64,000 nucleotides of DNA from Sulfuricystis sp964478415. Lineage in GTDB: Bacteria; Pseudomonadota; Gammaproteobacteria; Burkholderiales; Rhodocyclaceae. Shown here in pieces: positions 1 through 8,011 of this stretch. Positions within the stretch are counted from its first letter, which is position 1, and the number at the start of each line of letters is the position of its first letter. The notes below the pieces were generated by a model. That model searched no databases. It was given only the letters and a program-made list of their open reading frames with translations, and had not been told where the DNA came from. Where the stretch lies: NCBI GenBank assembly GCA_964478415.1, contig CAYZII010000003.1, positions 7,804-71,803 on the forward strand, in the 5' to 3' direction. Position numbers and translations under genes: made by a program.

Positions 1-2128
1 CTGCCCCGAAATCATCGAGGCAGAAACGGCAGCCGAGTCGGGAAAGCTCGGCGATCAGGCGCTGCGCCTCGCCCAGGTGTTGAATCGCTGCCGTCTCGGT
101 GATCTCGAACATCAGGCGTTTCGGCTCGATGCGGCTGGCTTTAAGCTGCTGCTGCAGGTAAGCAGTGAAATCGGCCTGCGACAACGTCCCGCCGGACAGA
201 TTGATCGCATAGCTGGCGCGATCCTCCGGATGGCGGGTCACGTAATCGAGAAAGGTCTCCAGCACCCAGCGGTCGAGCAGATGGGCATAACCAAACCTTT
301 CGACGGCGGAGAGCACCCGGCCGGGCGGAACCGCGATGCCGTGCTCGTCGAGCACGCGTAACAGGATTTCATAATGTTCGCGGTCGTCTTGCGCCTTCAA
401 AGGCATGATGCGCTGCCGATACAACCGCAGACGCTGTGCGGCGAGGGAGGCGTCGAAACGCGCCGCCCATTGCATCTCTTCGTCGAGGGCGCGTATGCCG
501 GCATGGGAAGGTGAATGCACCTCGACGCGGCCGCGTCCCTGGTTCTTCGCGTGATAGCAGGCTGTGTCGGCGCGCCCGAGTACCTCGCTGATGGTCATCT
601 CAGGCTCCAGCCTGGCGATGCCGATGCTGGCGCCGATGTGGAAATGACGCGCTTCATATCGGAAACGATGGGCTGCGATCTGCGCAACGATACGTTGCGC
701 GATGCCGACACCTTCCTCGAGTGCGCAGTCGAACAACAGTAAACCGAATTCGTCGCCGCCGATGCGTGCCAGCAGGCTGCGATCGTTGTCCCCTTCGCCC
801 GGCGTCGGCACGCAGACGCGCATCAGCTCGACGATCTCGACCAACAGCGCATCGCCGGCGGCGTGGCCACAGGTGTCATTGACGAGCTTGAACTGGTCGA
901 GGTCGATGTAGCAGAACACATGGCAGCGTCCATCCTCGCGCACCTGACGCAGCGCCCGCTCGAGGCGCCCTTCCAAGGCACGGCGGTTCGGCAAGCCGGT
1001 GAGCGGGTCATGGAACGCCATGCGCCGCAATTCCTTGAGCAGCGCGCGCCGCTCGGAATCGTCGCGGAACACCAACACCACACCGCAAGTCTCCCCGGAT
1101 GTATCATGGGCCACCGAGGGCACGATGGCCGCCGAATCATGCACCGGCAGTTCGCGGCCATCGCGCGCCAGCAGCAGCGTGTGGTTGGCCATTGCCTGCG
1201 GTTTTCCGCTGCGCAGCGCGAGCCGTGCCGGGTTGGGCTGGGGCTGGCGCGTATCCTCATGGATCAACGGCATCACGGTTTCGATCGGCTTGCCGCGCGC
1301 CTCGGCAATGGACCAGCCGGTGAGCGCTTCGGCAACCGAATTCATGAATTGCACGTCGCCATCGGCATTGGTCACCACCACGCCATCGCCGACCGAGGCC
1401 AGCGTGATGCGCCAGCGCTCCTTTTCAGTGCCCAGTTCGTCGATCAGCTGCTGCAGCCGGTCACGCGCCTGATTCAACACCTGGGCCGTCTCGGCCAGTT
1501 CCGGCGGCGCATTGGGCGATAGCTCGATACGCGCAGAAAGATCGCCACTGCTGCGGCGACGGGCCGAGGCGCGGATGGCTTCCAGCGCAGTGAAATTCGC
1601 GCGCAGGATCCAATGCATCGCCAGTGCGAGAAGAATGAGTGCACTGAGCGCGGCGAGCATGCCCGCGCCGAGCAATCGCCACAGGCGTTCTTCGACCGCA
1701 TCGGGCCGGATCGTGACCACGAGTTGGCCATAGTCACGCCCCCCGATGACGATTCTCTCCTCGCTGTCGAGAGGAACAAGACCCAGCATCGAAGCAAACC
1801 ATTCGGGGCGTTGCAGCGGCGGCGGTGCATCCTCGGCCTCGATGGACACGCCATCGCCACTGTAGCGCACTGCATGAGCCTCGGCCGTGGCCACCTCGCG
1901 CCGCATCAGTTGTTCGACGGTCGTGTAATCGTAAAGAATCAGTGGTTCGACGAGGGCCGTCGCCAGCAGGCGCGCCTCTCGCTGGGCGGTCTGGGTCAAG
2001 ACCTGGCTGCCGATATCCTTGGCAATCCGTAAGATGACTGCGCCGCCTGTCAGCAACAACAACGCGCTGATCACCACCAGCGCGATCAGCAGTCGGCTGC
2101 GCAACGACAGACGGGCAAGCAGATTCAT
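1..2128 (-). CDS. Membrane GGDEF/EAL c-di-GMP sensor protein, C-terminus beyond window
   Basis: This is a bifunctional-type cyclic-di-GMP protein read from 2128 leftwards and cut by the window edge within the EAL domain. The N-terminus has a membrane segment (about residues 13-34), a periplasmic stretch of about 115 residues, a second membrane segment (about 152-172) and a HAMP-like linker. A PAS domain follows, then a GGDEF domain with an intact RIGGDEF motif. The EAL domain has EILLR in place of EALLR, then INLSGG and ITET, and the visible frame ends at LDDFGA. The ATG overlaps the TGA of the PhnD-like gene (ATGA, 2125-2128), so the two are translationally coupled. The periplasmic domain may read out the binding protein encoded just upstream; that is inference. 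I cannot tell whether cyclase or phosphodiesterase activity dominates. Confidence 0.88.
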   Translation of the reverse strand, partial: MNLLARLSLRSRLLIALVVISALLLLTGGAVILRIAKDIGSQVLTQTAQREARLLATALVEPLILYDYTTVEQLMRREVATAEAHAVRYSGDGVSIEAEDAPPPLQRPEWFASMLGLVPLDSEERIVIGGRDYGQLVVTIRPDAVEERLWRLLGAGMLAALSALILLALAMHWILRANFTALEAIRASARRRSSGDLSARIELSPNAPPELAETAQVLNQARDRLQQLIDELGTEKERWRITLASVGDGVVVTNADGDVQFMNSVAEALTGWSIAEARGKPIETVMPLIHEDTRQPQPNPARLALRSGKPQAMANHTLLLARDGRELPVHDSAAIVPSVAHDTSGETCGVVLVFRDDSERRALLKELRRMAFHDPLTGLPNRRALEGRLERALRQVREDGRCHVFCYIDLDQFKLVNDTCGHAAGDALLVEIVELMRVCVPTPGEGDNDRSLLARIGGDEFGLLLFDCALEEGVGIAQRIVAQIAAHRFRYEARHFHIGASIGIARLEPEMTISEVLGRADTACYHAKNQGRGRVEVHSPSHAGIRALDEEMQWAARFDASLAAQRLRLYRQRIMPLKAQDDREHYEILLRVLDEHGIAVPPGRVLSAVERFGYAHLLDRWVLETFLDYVTRHPEDRASYAINLSGGTLSQADFTAYLQQQLKASRIEPKRLMFEITETAAIQHLGEAQRLIAELSRLGCRFCLDDFGA

Positions 2129-2982
2129 TGCCCTTCGTGCGGCACCACGGTGTCGCGGAAGAAACGGCGGTAGTTTTCGTAATCGGCATCCGAGGCGGCG
2201 ACGAAACCGCGGGGTTTCACCACGCCCAGCTTGCGCGCAGCCTCGGCGAGCACCGCGCGGCCGCTCTCTTCCTCACGTAGGGCGAGGAAGGCGCGCCGCA
2301 CCGCTTCGCGTTGGGCGGCAGGTACCTGAGGATGCGCCATGATGGCCAAATCGAAATAAGGCTCGGACTGCCACAGCACCCGATAAGCAAAGTTCTCGCG
2401 CTGCGCGTAATCGGCCATCACCTGGCTGTTGACGCCGGCCGCGGCGACCTGGCCGAACTTAAGCTGTCCCATCGCCGCTTCTTGCGTGCCGGCGAAAACC
2501 GGTTCGACCTTCACCCCCGTTCTGAGCAAGGCATCGTAAGGAACGAAATAGCCGGTGAAACCGTACGGATTGGCGAACGCCACTTTTTTTCCGACCAGAT
2601 CGGTCAGTGCTTTTGCCGGACTGTCGTCGCGCACGACCACCTGGCCACGGATGCCCTCCCCTTCCTGACGGGCAAGCACGGTGAAACCGAGCTTGGCCCG
2701 CTCCGGCGTGAAGAAATGGTTCGAATAGATGAAAGCCAGCTCGCCGCGCGCGGCCATGTCGGTGGTCTCGTTCGCGGTGCGTGCGACGCGCAGCTCGAGC
2801 TTCACGCCGGCGCGTGCGGAAACCCAGGCCAGAATCGGATTCCAGTACTCCGCAGTGAAAGTCAGCGAGCGGTGGTTGAGTACGCCAAACGGATAAGGAC
2901 CGCCTGACTCCCAGGCCAGCGCACTCCAGGACACCGACATCAGGACAGAGAAGCTCGCAAACCATTTCAGGGAACGTTTCAT
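2125..2982 (-). CDS. PhnD-like periplasmic substrate-binding protein
   Basis: A 285-residue protein of the phosphate/phosphite/phosphonate ABC-transporter binding-protein family (PhnD-like). It has a Sec signal peptide (MKRSLKWFASFSVL... to ALAW, about residues 1-23) and typical family stretches such as FGVLNHRS, FANPYGFTGYFVPY and GVNSQVMADY. The ATG at 2982 was chosen because it directly precedes the signal peptide and overlaps the stop of the tauE-like gene (TGATG); the longer frame upstream is antisense extension. No ABC permease or ATPase gene lies nearby. The neighbours are a TauE/SafE exporter and a GGDEF/EAL protein, so a sensory role feeding the c-di-GMP enzyme is more likely than import. 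The ligand is unknown. Confidence 0.85.
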   Translation of the reverse strand: MKRSLKWFASFSVLMSVSWSALAWESGGPYPFGVLNHRSLTFTAEYWNPILAWVSARAGVKLELRVARTANETTDMAARGELAFIYSNHFFTPERAKLGFTVLARQEGEGIRGQVVVRDDSPAKALTDLVGKKVAFANPYGFTGYFVPYDALLRTGVKVEPVFAGTQEAAMGQLKFGQVAAAGVNSQVMADYAQRENFAYRVLWQSEPYFDLAIMAHPQVPAAQREAVRRAFLALREEESGRAVLAEAARKLGVVKPRGFVAASDADYENYRRFFRDTVVPHEGQ

Positions 2983-3698
2983 CACTGTCTCCAGAGCAAA
3001 GCACCGCCGCTGCCCAGCAGCAACATGCCGATGATATGACGGAAGGCCCGGGGCGTGACATCGAAATGCACTTTCTGGCCCCAATGCAACCCCAGCCAGG
3101 CCGCCGGCGCCATCGCTACGAGCAGCCAGAAATGGCGTGCCTGATAATGCCCGCCGAGCGCGAAACCGAGGATGCGCAGCCCGCCATCGACGACCCAAAG
3201 CATCGCGATCGTCGCAAGGAACACGGTTTTTTCGAGCTGGCGCAGGCGGAAATACATCACGTAGAAAGGCCCGCCGGTGCCGAACAACCCACCGACCAGA
3301 CCGCCGAGCAAGCCAGCAGGGGCCGCCCAGCGACGCGACAGATGAGTGCTTGGCTGAGGTAGGAATTGGTAAACGCCAAACAGAAAGACGAAGCCGCCCA
3401 GCAGTCTTTTGAGCAGCTGGCCATCGATCAAGGCGTGCAGGAACATCGCCAACGCGATGCCAATGAAGGAAAACGGCAACAACGGGCGCAGATCCTGCCA
3501 GACGATAAGACGCCGATGGCGCCAGGCCTGGATGATCGAACCGGAATTGTCGAGGATCACGACCATCGGCACGACGAACGACAACGGCAGCAGTTGCGCG
3601 AGCAGCGGGGAAGCCACCAGCGCCGAGCCGAAGCCGGCGACCCCGCGCACGAAATAGGCAACCAGCGCGATCAGGCTGGCGAACAGATAGACCTCCAT
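2982..3698 (-). CDS. TauE/SafE family sulfite-exporter-like membrane protein
   Basis: About 238 residues, nearly all hydrophobic, with roughly seven or eight membrane helices. It shows TauE/SafE hallmarks: an N-terminal VRGVAGFGSALVASPLL segment and the internal repeat GGLVGGLFGTGGPFYVMYF. The family (formerly DUF81) exports sulfite, sulfoacetate or other organic anions; the substrate here cannot be read from sequence. It is the first gene of a three-gene minus-strand operon with the PhnD-like and GGDEF/EAL genes, and it diverges from menE. The start is set at the ATG at 3698 (MEVYLF); an in-frame ATG at 3728 would add ten residues and cannot be excluded, since neither has a strong ribosome-binding site. 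Confidence 0.85.
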   Translation of the reverse strand: MEVYLFASLIALVAYFVRGVAGFGSALVASPLLAQLLPLSFVVPMVVILDNSGSIIQAWRHRRLIVWQDLRPLLPFSFIGIALAMFLHALIDGQLLKRLLGGFVFLFGVYQFLPQPSTHLSRRWAAPAGLLGGLVGGLFGTGGPFYVMYFRLRQLEKTVFLATIAMLWVVDGGLRILGFALGGHYQARHFWLLVAMAPAAWLGLHWGQKVHFDVTPRAFRHIIGMLLLGSGGALLWRQ

Positions 3699-3795
3699 CG
3701 GGGAAGGGTTTTTACCACAGCAGTGCATCGTCTTCGACGGTCCTGCCTTGATCTGTCTCATGGGCACACGCCGACCTGCTGAATAAAATCGGATT

Positions 3796-4992
3796 ATGTC
3801 CCTCCTGCACCACTGGCTTTCCCGCGCCGCCGCCGACCAACCTGCACTGATCCTGCCGGATGGTGCCACGCTCCGCTATGGCGATCTGGCCAAGCAGGCC
3901 GGAAAGACTGGCCTGCAAGCAATCGACGGCGATGCCGGCACACTCGCCCGCGGGCTGATCGAAACCGCGCTCGGCGGCGGCACGGCCTTTCCCCTGCCGC
4001 CGACACTCGATGCTTCTCACCGCGACAGGCTGATCAGACTGGCCCGTGGCGCCACCGATCCGAAGCTGGCATTGATCATCGCCACCAGTGGCTCGACGGG
4101 GGAACCCAAAGCAGTGAAGCTTTCCTGGCGTGCGATCGCCGCAGGCGCCCGCATCAGCGCACGGGCAGTGGATCTATGCCCCGGCGATGCCTGGCTCGTC
4201 TGTCTGCCGCTCTTTTTCGTTGGCGGCGCGATGATTCTCTACCGTACCTTACGCGCCGGTGCCACCGTCGTGGTGCAGGAAGGGTTCGATGTAGCCCGGG
4301 TGGCGGATGCACTCGTCGCGCAGCGCATCACCCATCTGTCGCTGGTGCCGGCGATGCTGGCGAAACTGATCGAGTGTGCCATGCCGCCAGCGCCGAGTTC
4401 GAAATGTGTGCTGGTCGGCGGCCAGGCGCTCTCCCCGACACTGGCGGAAAAGGCACTTGCCGCCGGCTGGCCGCTCAGGCTGTCCTACGGGATGACCGAG
4501 ACCTGCGCCACCGCGCTGATCGACGGTCGTCCCCTGCCCGGCGTGCGTGTGCGCCTGTCTGCGGCGGGCACACTCGAAATCGCCACACCGGCCCGGATGA
4601 AAGGTTACCTGGGAGGGTCGCCATCCGGCGAGTGGCTCACGACGCAGGATCTCGCGCAGATCGATCCAGACGGCCGGGTGACGATCCTGGGCCGCGCTGA
4701 CGAGATGCTGATCTCGGGCGGTGTGAATCTCCATCCGCTGGAGATCGAGGCCACGCTCTCGCGCTGTCCCGGCGTGCGCGAAGCCGGCGTCACCGGTTTG
4801 CCCGACCCGCTTTGGGGTGATCTGATCGCCTGCGCCTACGAGGGCGAGGCGCAGGAAGATGCCGTCGCCGACTGGTGTCGCGCCTGCCTGCCTTCCTCAA
4901 GGCGGCCTCGCCGGCTGCTGCGCGTTCCCCGTCTGCCGCGGCTGCCTTCCGGCAAACTGGATCGCCGCGCCCTACGGCGTCTTTGGTCATGA
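3796..4992 (+). CDS. menE: o-Succinylbenzoate-CoA ligase (MenE)
   Basis: A 398-residue ANL-superfamily acyl-CoA synthetase. It shows the AMP-binding P-loop motif ATSGSTGEPKAVKLSW (about residues 96-111), the SYGMTET motif, the D-x-G-R hinge region (DPDGRVTILGRADEMLISGG) and a C-terminal lysine motif (PSGKLDR). The assignment to MenE rests on the direct ATGA overlap with menF followed by menD. MenE activates o-succinylbenzoate with ATP and CoA during menaquinone synthesis in the cytoplasm. The protein is somewhat short for the family, mainly at the N-terminus. It is the first gene of the men operon and diverges from the tauE-like gene. Confidence 0.9.
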   Translation: MSLLHHWLSRAAADQPALILPDGATLRYGDLAKQAGKTGLQAIDGDAGTLARGLIETALGGGTAFPLPPTLDASHRDRLIRLARGATDPKLALIIATSGSTGEPKAVKLSWRAIAAGARISARAVDLCPGDAWLVCLPLFFVGGAMILYRTLRAGATVVVQEGFDVARVADALVAQRITHLSLVPAMLAKLIECAMPPAPSSKCVLVGGQALSPTLAEKALAAGWPLRLSYGMTETCATALIDGRPLPGVRVRLSAAGTLEIATPARMKGYLGGSPSGEWLTTQDLAQIDPDGRVTILGRADEMLISGGVNLHPLEIEATLSRCPGVREAGVTGLPDPLWGDLIACAYEGEAQEDAVADWCRACLPSSRRPRRLLRVPRLPRLPSGKLDRRALRRLWS

Positions 4993-6302
4993 TCGACTGG
5001 CATAGGCTCGCCGAGGCACTTGCTTCACTCGCCGGAAGCGCCCAGCCGGCGCGTTTGCTGAGCGTCAGCTGCGCACTGCCGCGCTGGCCGGCGGTCACGC
5101 CAGTCGGTGAATGGTGTCACTGGCAACGACCCGAGCAAGGCATGCGGCTTTTCGCTGTCGGCTGTGCCGCCTTCGTCGAAAGCGCAGGCGCGGGGCGTTT
5201 CGCGGCGCTCGCCGCCGCACAGCGTGGACTGGCCAATGCTTGGCAGGCCGACGCGACCAGTTGCAAGCGTGCTTTCGTCGGCTTCGCTTTCACGCCGGAA
5301 GGCGGCGCACCCTTCCCGAATGCCCGCCTCTGGGTACCCGAACTGTTGCTTTGCGAAGAGCACGGGCGGATCGCCCTGACACTGAGCTGTGCGGCAGAAC
5401 AAGCGGGCAGGGCAGTGCCGCGTTGGCGCAAGCTGTGGCGGGAGTTGACCACGGCATGTGCCGTCCCGCGAGCGCCGATTTTCCGCATCCAGCGCAATCC
5501 CGTTGCCGATCAGGCTTTTCTGGCGCGCGGCCAGGCCGCACTCGCGGCGATCAGACAAGGCGCTGTCGACAAACTGGTGCTGACCCGTACGTTGCGGGTA
5601 ACGATGGACCAGCCCATCATGCCGACAGCGTTGATCGGGGAACTGGCACGACAACATCCCGCTTGTGCGGTGTTCGGCCTCGGCAACGGGCGGAGGAGTT
5701 TCCTCGGCGCCTCGCCGGAAACCCTGCTCGCGATCGACAAACAAACTGTAATGGTCGACGCACTCGCCGGCACGGCCTGGCAGGACACGGTGCAAACGCT
5801 CGAAGACGAAAAGAACCGCCGCGAACACGACTGTGTCGCCACCGCGATCATCGAGGCGCTTGCCGGAGTGTGCAGCGAGATCGATCTGCCGGCAAATCCA
5901 GAAGTGATGCAGCTTTCCGGGCTGAGCCACCTGCGTCGCCGTGTCCGGGCGTGCCGTCTGACCGCAACGAACGCATTCGATCTCCTTGCGCGGCTGCACC
6001 CGACCCCAGCCGTCGGCGGCACGCCCACCGCTGACGCGCTCGATTGGCTGGCCGGCCACGGCGATACCCGCGCCGCCTGGTATACGGGCGGCTTCGGCTG
6101 GATCGACACCAGTGGTGATTGCGACATCGCCGTCGCGTTGCGCTGTGGGCTGTTCGAAGGCTGCGAAGCGACGCTCTATGCCGGCGCAGGCTTCGTCGCT
6201 GGTTCCGATCCAAAGCAGGAGCTCGCCGAAACCGAGGCCAAACTCACAGCGCTGCTGAATGCCTTGGCGACGCTCGGTCGCCCCAACCGGGCCGTCGCAT
6301 GA
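4989..6302 (+). CDS. menF: Isochorismate synthase (MenF)
   Basis: A 437-residue chorismate-binding enzyme converting chorismate to isochorismate, the first committed step of classical menaquinone synthesis. Family signatures include LVLTRTLRV, FLGASPETLLAI, a DALAGTA segment, the LSGLSHL region, LHPTPAVGGTP and a C-terminal YAGAGFVAGSDP motif, all typical of isochorismate and anthranilate synthase folds. The ATG at 4989 overlaps the menE stop (ATGA); the frame is open further upstream inside menE, but that extension is antisense-like and was rejected. The 3' end overlaps menD by four bases, so all three genes are translationally coupled. Confidence 0.92.
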   Translation: MIDWHRLAEALASLAGSAQPARLLSVSCALPRWPAVTPVGEWCHWQRPEQGMRLFAVGCAAFVESAGAGRFAALAAAQRGLANAWQADATSCKRAFVGFAFTPEGGAPFPNARLWVPELLLCEEHGRIALTLSCAAEQAGRAVPRWRKLWRELTTACAVPRAPIFRIQRNPVADQAFLARGQAALAAIRQGAVDKLVLTRTLRVTMDQPIMPTALIGELARQHPACAVFGLGNGRRSFLGASPETLLAIDKQTVMVDALAGTAWQDTVQTLEDEKNRREHDCVATAIIEALAGVCSEIDLPANPEVMQLSGLSHLRRRVRACRLTATNAFDLLARLHPTPAVGGTPTADALDWLAGHGDTRAAWYTGGFGWIDTSGDCDIAVALRCGLFEGCEATLYAGAGFVAGSDPKQELAETEAKLTALLNALATLGRPNRAVA

Positions 6303-8011
6303 GTACCGGGGCGCGCAACCTCGCCTGGGCCGATGCCCTGATCGCCGCGCTTGCGGCCAGTGGTCTGCGTCATGTCGTGCTCTCCCCGGGCGCACGCTCT
6401 GCGCCACTCGCCGTCGCCTGTCTGCGGCGGCCGGAAATCATCTGCCATGTCATCAACGACGAGCGCGCCGCCGGCTTCTTTGCAGTGGGACTGGGCAAGG
6501 CAAGCGGCCAGCCTGCGCTGGTGCTGACCACCTCCGGCACCGCCGCGGCGAATCTGCTGCCGGCGATCGTCGAAGCGAATCTCTCCCACACCCCGCTGAT
6601 CGCCGTCACTGCCGACCGTCCGCCGGAAATGCTCGGCTGGGGGGCGAACCAGACCATCGACCAGGTGAAGCTCTTTGGTGATCAGGTGCGCGCCTTTCAT
6701 ACCCTGCCGCCGCCGGACGAGGCGTTCCCACCACGATTTCTGACGACGTTGGCCGCCCGGCTGGTCGAAACGGCGCTGTTTCCCCACGCCGGGCCGGTGC
6801 ATCTGAACGTCCCGTTCCGGGAACCCTTGCTGCCCGAGGTCTTACCCGCGCCGCCCGCGTTACCACCCGCGCTCGAACTGCATCCCCAGCAGCCAGCACT
6901 GCCATCTGACCTCGATACGGTCGCCGCCCGTCTCCAGGCCCGTCCCGGCGTCATCCTCTGCGGGGAAGCGCGTTATCCCGCCGGCTTTGCCGCCGCCGTG
7001 ACCCGGCTCGCCGCGCGGCTCGAAGCGCCGATCATCGCCGAAGCCCTGTCCAATCTGCGTTTTGGCGCTCATGACAAATCACGCATCAGCGCTGATGCAG
7101 CGCGTTTCCTGCGCCACACCGCGCCGCCCGCCCCGGCCTGGGTGCTGCGCTTCGGCGCCTTTCCCGTCTCGCGCACGCTCGAACGCTGGCTGGCGGATCT
7201 GGCCGAAACCGAACACCTGCTCGTCGCGCCGCCCGGCAGTTGGCCGGACCCACTGCATCACAGCGACACACTGTTGCGCGGTGACCCTTTGGACATCGCC
7301 GCAGCCCTGGCCGAGAGGTGCCGTCCCGCCAGCGCCGAATTTTCGGAGCGACACGGCGGCCGACGGGACATTGTCATTTCTGCCGGTGCCGAATTCCGTC
7401 TGGCCTGGCAACGTGCCGAAGCTGGCGTCACGGCTGCCGAAGACCTGCCTTTCTTCGAAGGGACGGTCGCGCACCGGCTTCTCGCTGCGCTGCCCGCCGG
7501 CGCGCATTGCTTCATCGGGAACTCGCTGGCGATCCGCGCCGTCGATGCCTACTCTGGAAAGAGCGACAAGCCCCTCACCCTTTACGGCAACCGTGGCGCA
7601 TCGGGAATCGATGGCAATCTCGCCACCGCGGCAGGAATCGCCGCAGCCAGTGGCGCGCCGATCGCCCTGCTCGTCGGTGACCTAAGCCTGCTGCACGATT
7701 GCGCCAGCCTCGCGCTGCTGAGGGAAAGAAACGCGCTGATCGTCGTGCTCGATAACGGCGGCGGCGGCATCTTCGACCATCTGCCCTTCGCCCGGATGCT
7801 GCCCCCGGCACTGCTCGAACGCGGCTTTATTGCCAAACCCCACGCGGACTTCGCCGCCCTGGCCCGCGCCTTCGATCTCGCCTATGCGGAAGCGGCCGAT
7901 CTGCAGGCGCTCGATGCAGTGCTTGCCAAGGCGCTCCAGCACGGCGGCACCTGGCTGCTGCGCGTCGTGATCGACCGCGGCGCGAGCCGCGCCGGTTTCA
8001 CTGGTGCTTGA
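6299..8011 (+). CDS. menD: SEPHCHC synthase (MenD)
   Basis: A 570-residue thiamin-diphosphate enzyme that condenses isochorismate with 2-oxoglutarate to form 2-succinyl-5-enolpyruvyl-6-hydroxy-3-cyclohexene-1-carboxylate. The N-terminus carries the MenD pattern LSPGARSAPLA, the conserved glutamate region INDERAAGFFAVGLGKAS and the TSGTAAANLLPA segment. The C-terminal cofactor-binding part shows GNRGASGIDGN and GDLSLLHD followed by DNGGGGIF. Length matches the family. The start at 6299 forms ATGA with menF. The 3' end overlaps the convergent GGDEF-EAL gene by 14 bases. menA, menB, menC and menH are not in the window. Confidence 0.95.
   Translation: MSTGARNLAWADALIAALAASGLRHVVLSPGARSAPLAVACLRRPEIICHVINDERAAGFFAVGLGKASGQPALVLTTSGTAAANLLPAIVEANLSHTPLIAVTADRPPEMLGWGANQTIDQVKLFGDQVRAFHTLPPPDEAFPPRFLTTLAARLVETALFPHAGPVHLNVPFREPLLPEVLPAPPALPPALELHPQQPALPSDLDTVAARLQARPGVILCGEARYPAGFAAAVTRLAARLEAPIIAEALSNLRFGAHDKSRISADAARFLRHTAPPAPAWVLRFGAFPVSRTLERWLADLAETEHLLVAPPGSWPDPLHHSDTLLRGDPLDIAAALAERCRPASAEFSERHGGRRDIVISAGAEFRLAWQRAEAGVTAAEDLPFFEGTVAHRLLAALPAGAHCFIGNSLAIRAVDAYSGKSDKPLTLYGNRGASGIDGNLATAAGIAAASGAPIALLVGDLSLLHDCASLALLRERNALIVVLDNGGGGIFDHLPFARMLPPALLERGFIAKPHADFAALARAFDLAYAEAADLQALDAVLAKALQHGGTWLLRVVIDRGASRAGFTGA

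Noticed and set aside
3710..3790. FNR-like half-site TTGATCTG between tauE-like gene and menE
   Set aside because: The right half does not match ATCAA or GTCAA, so it is not a credible dyad.
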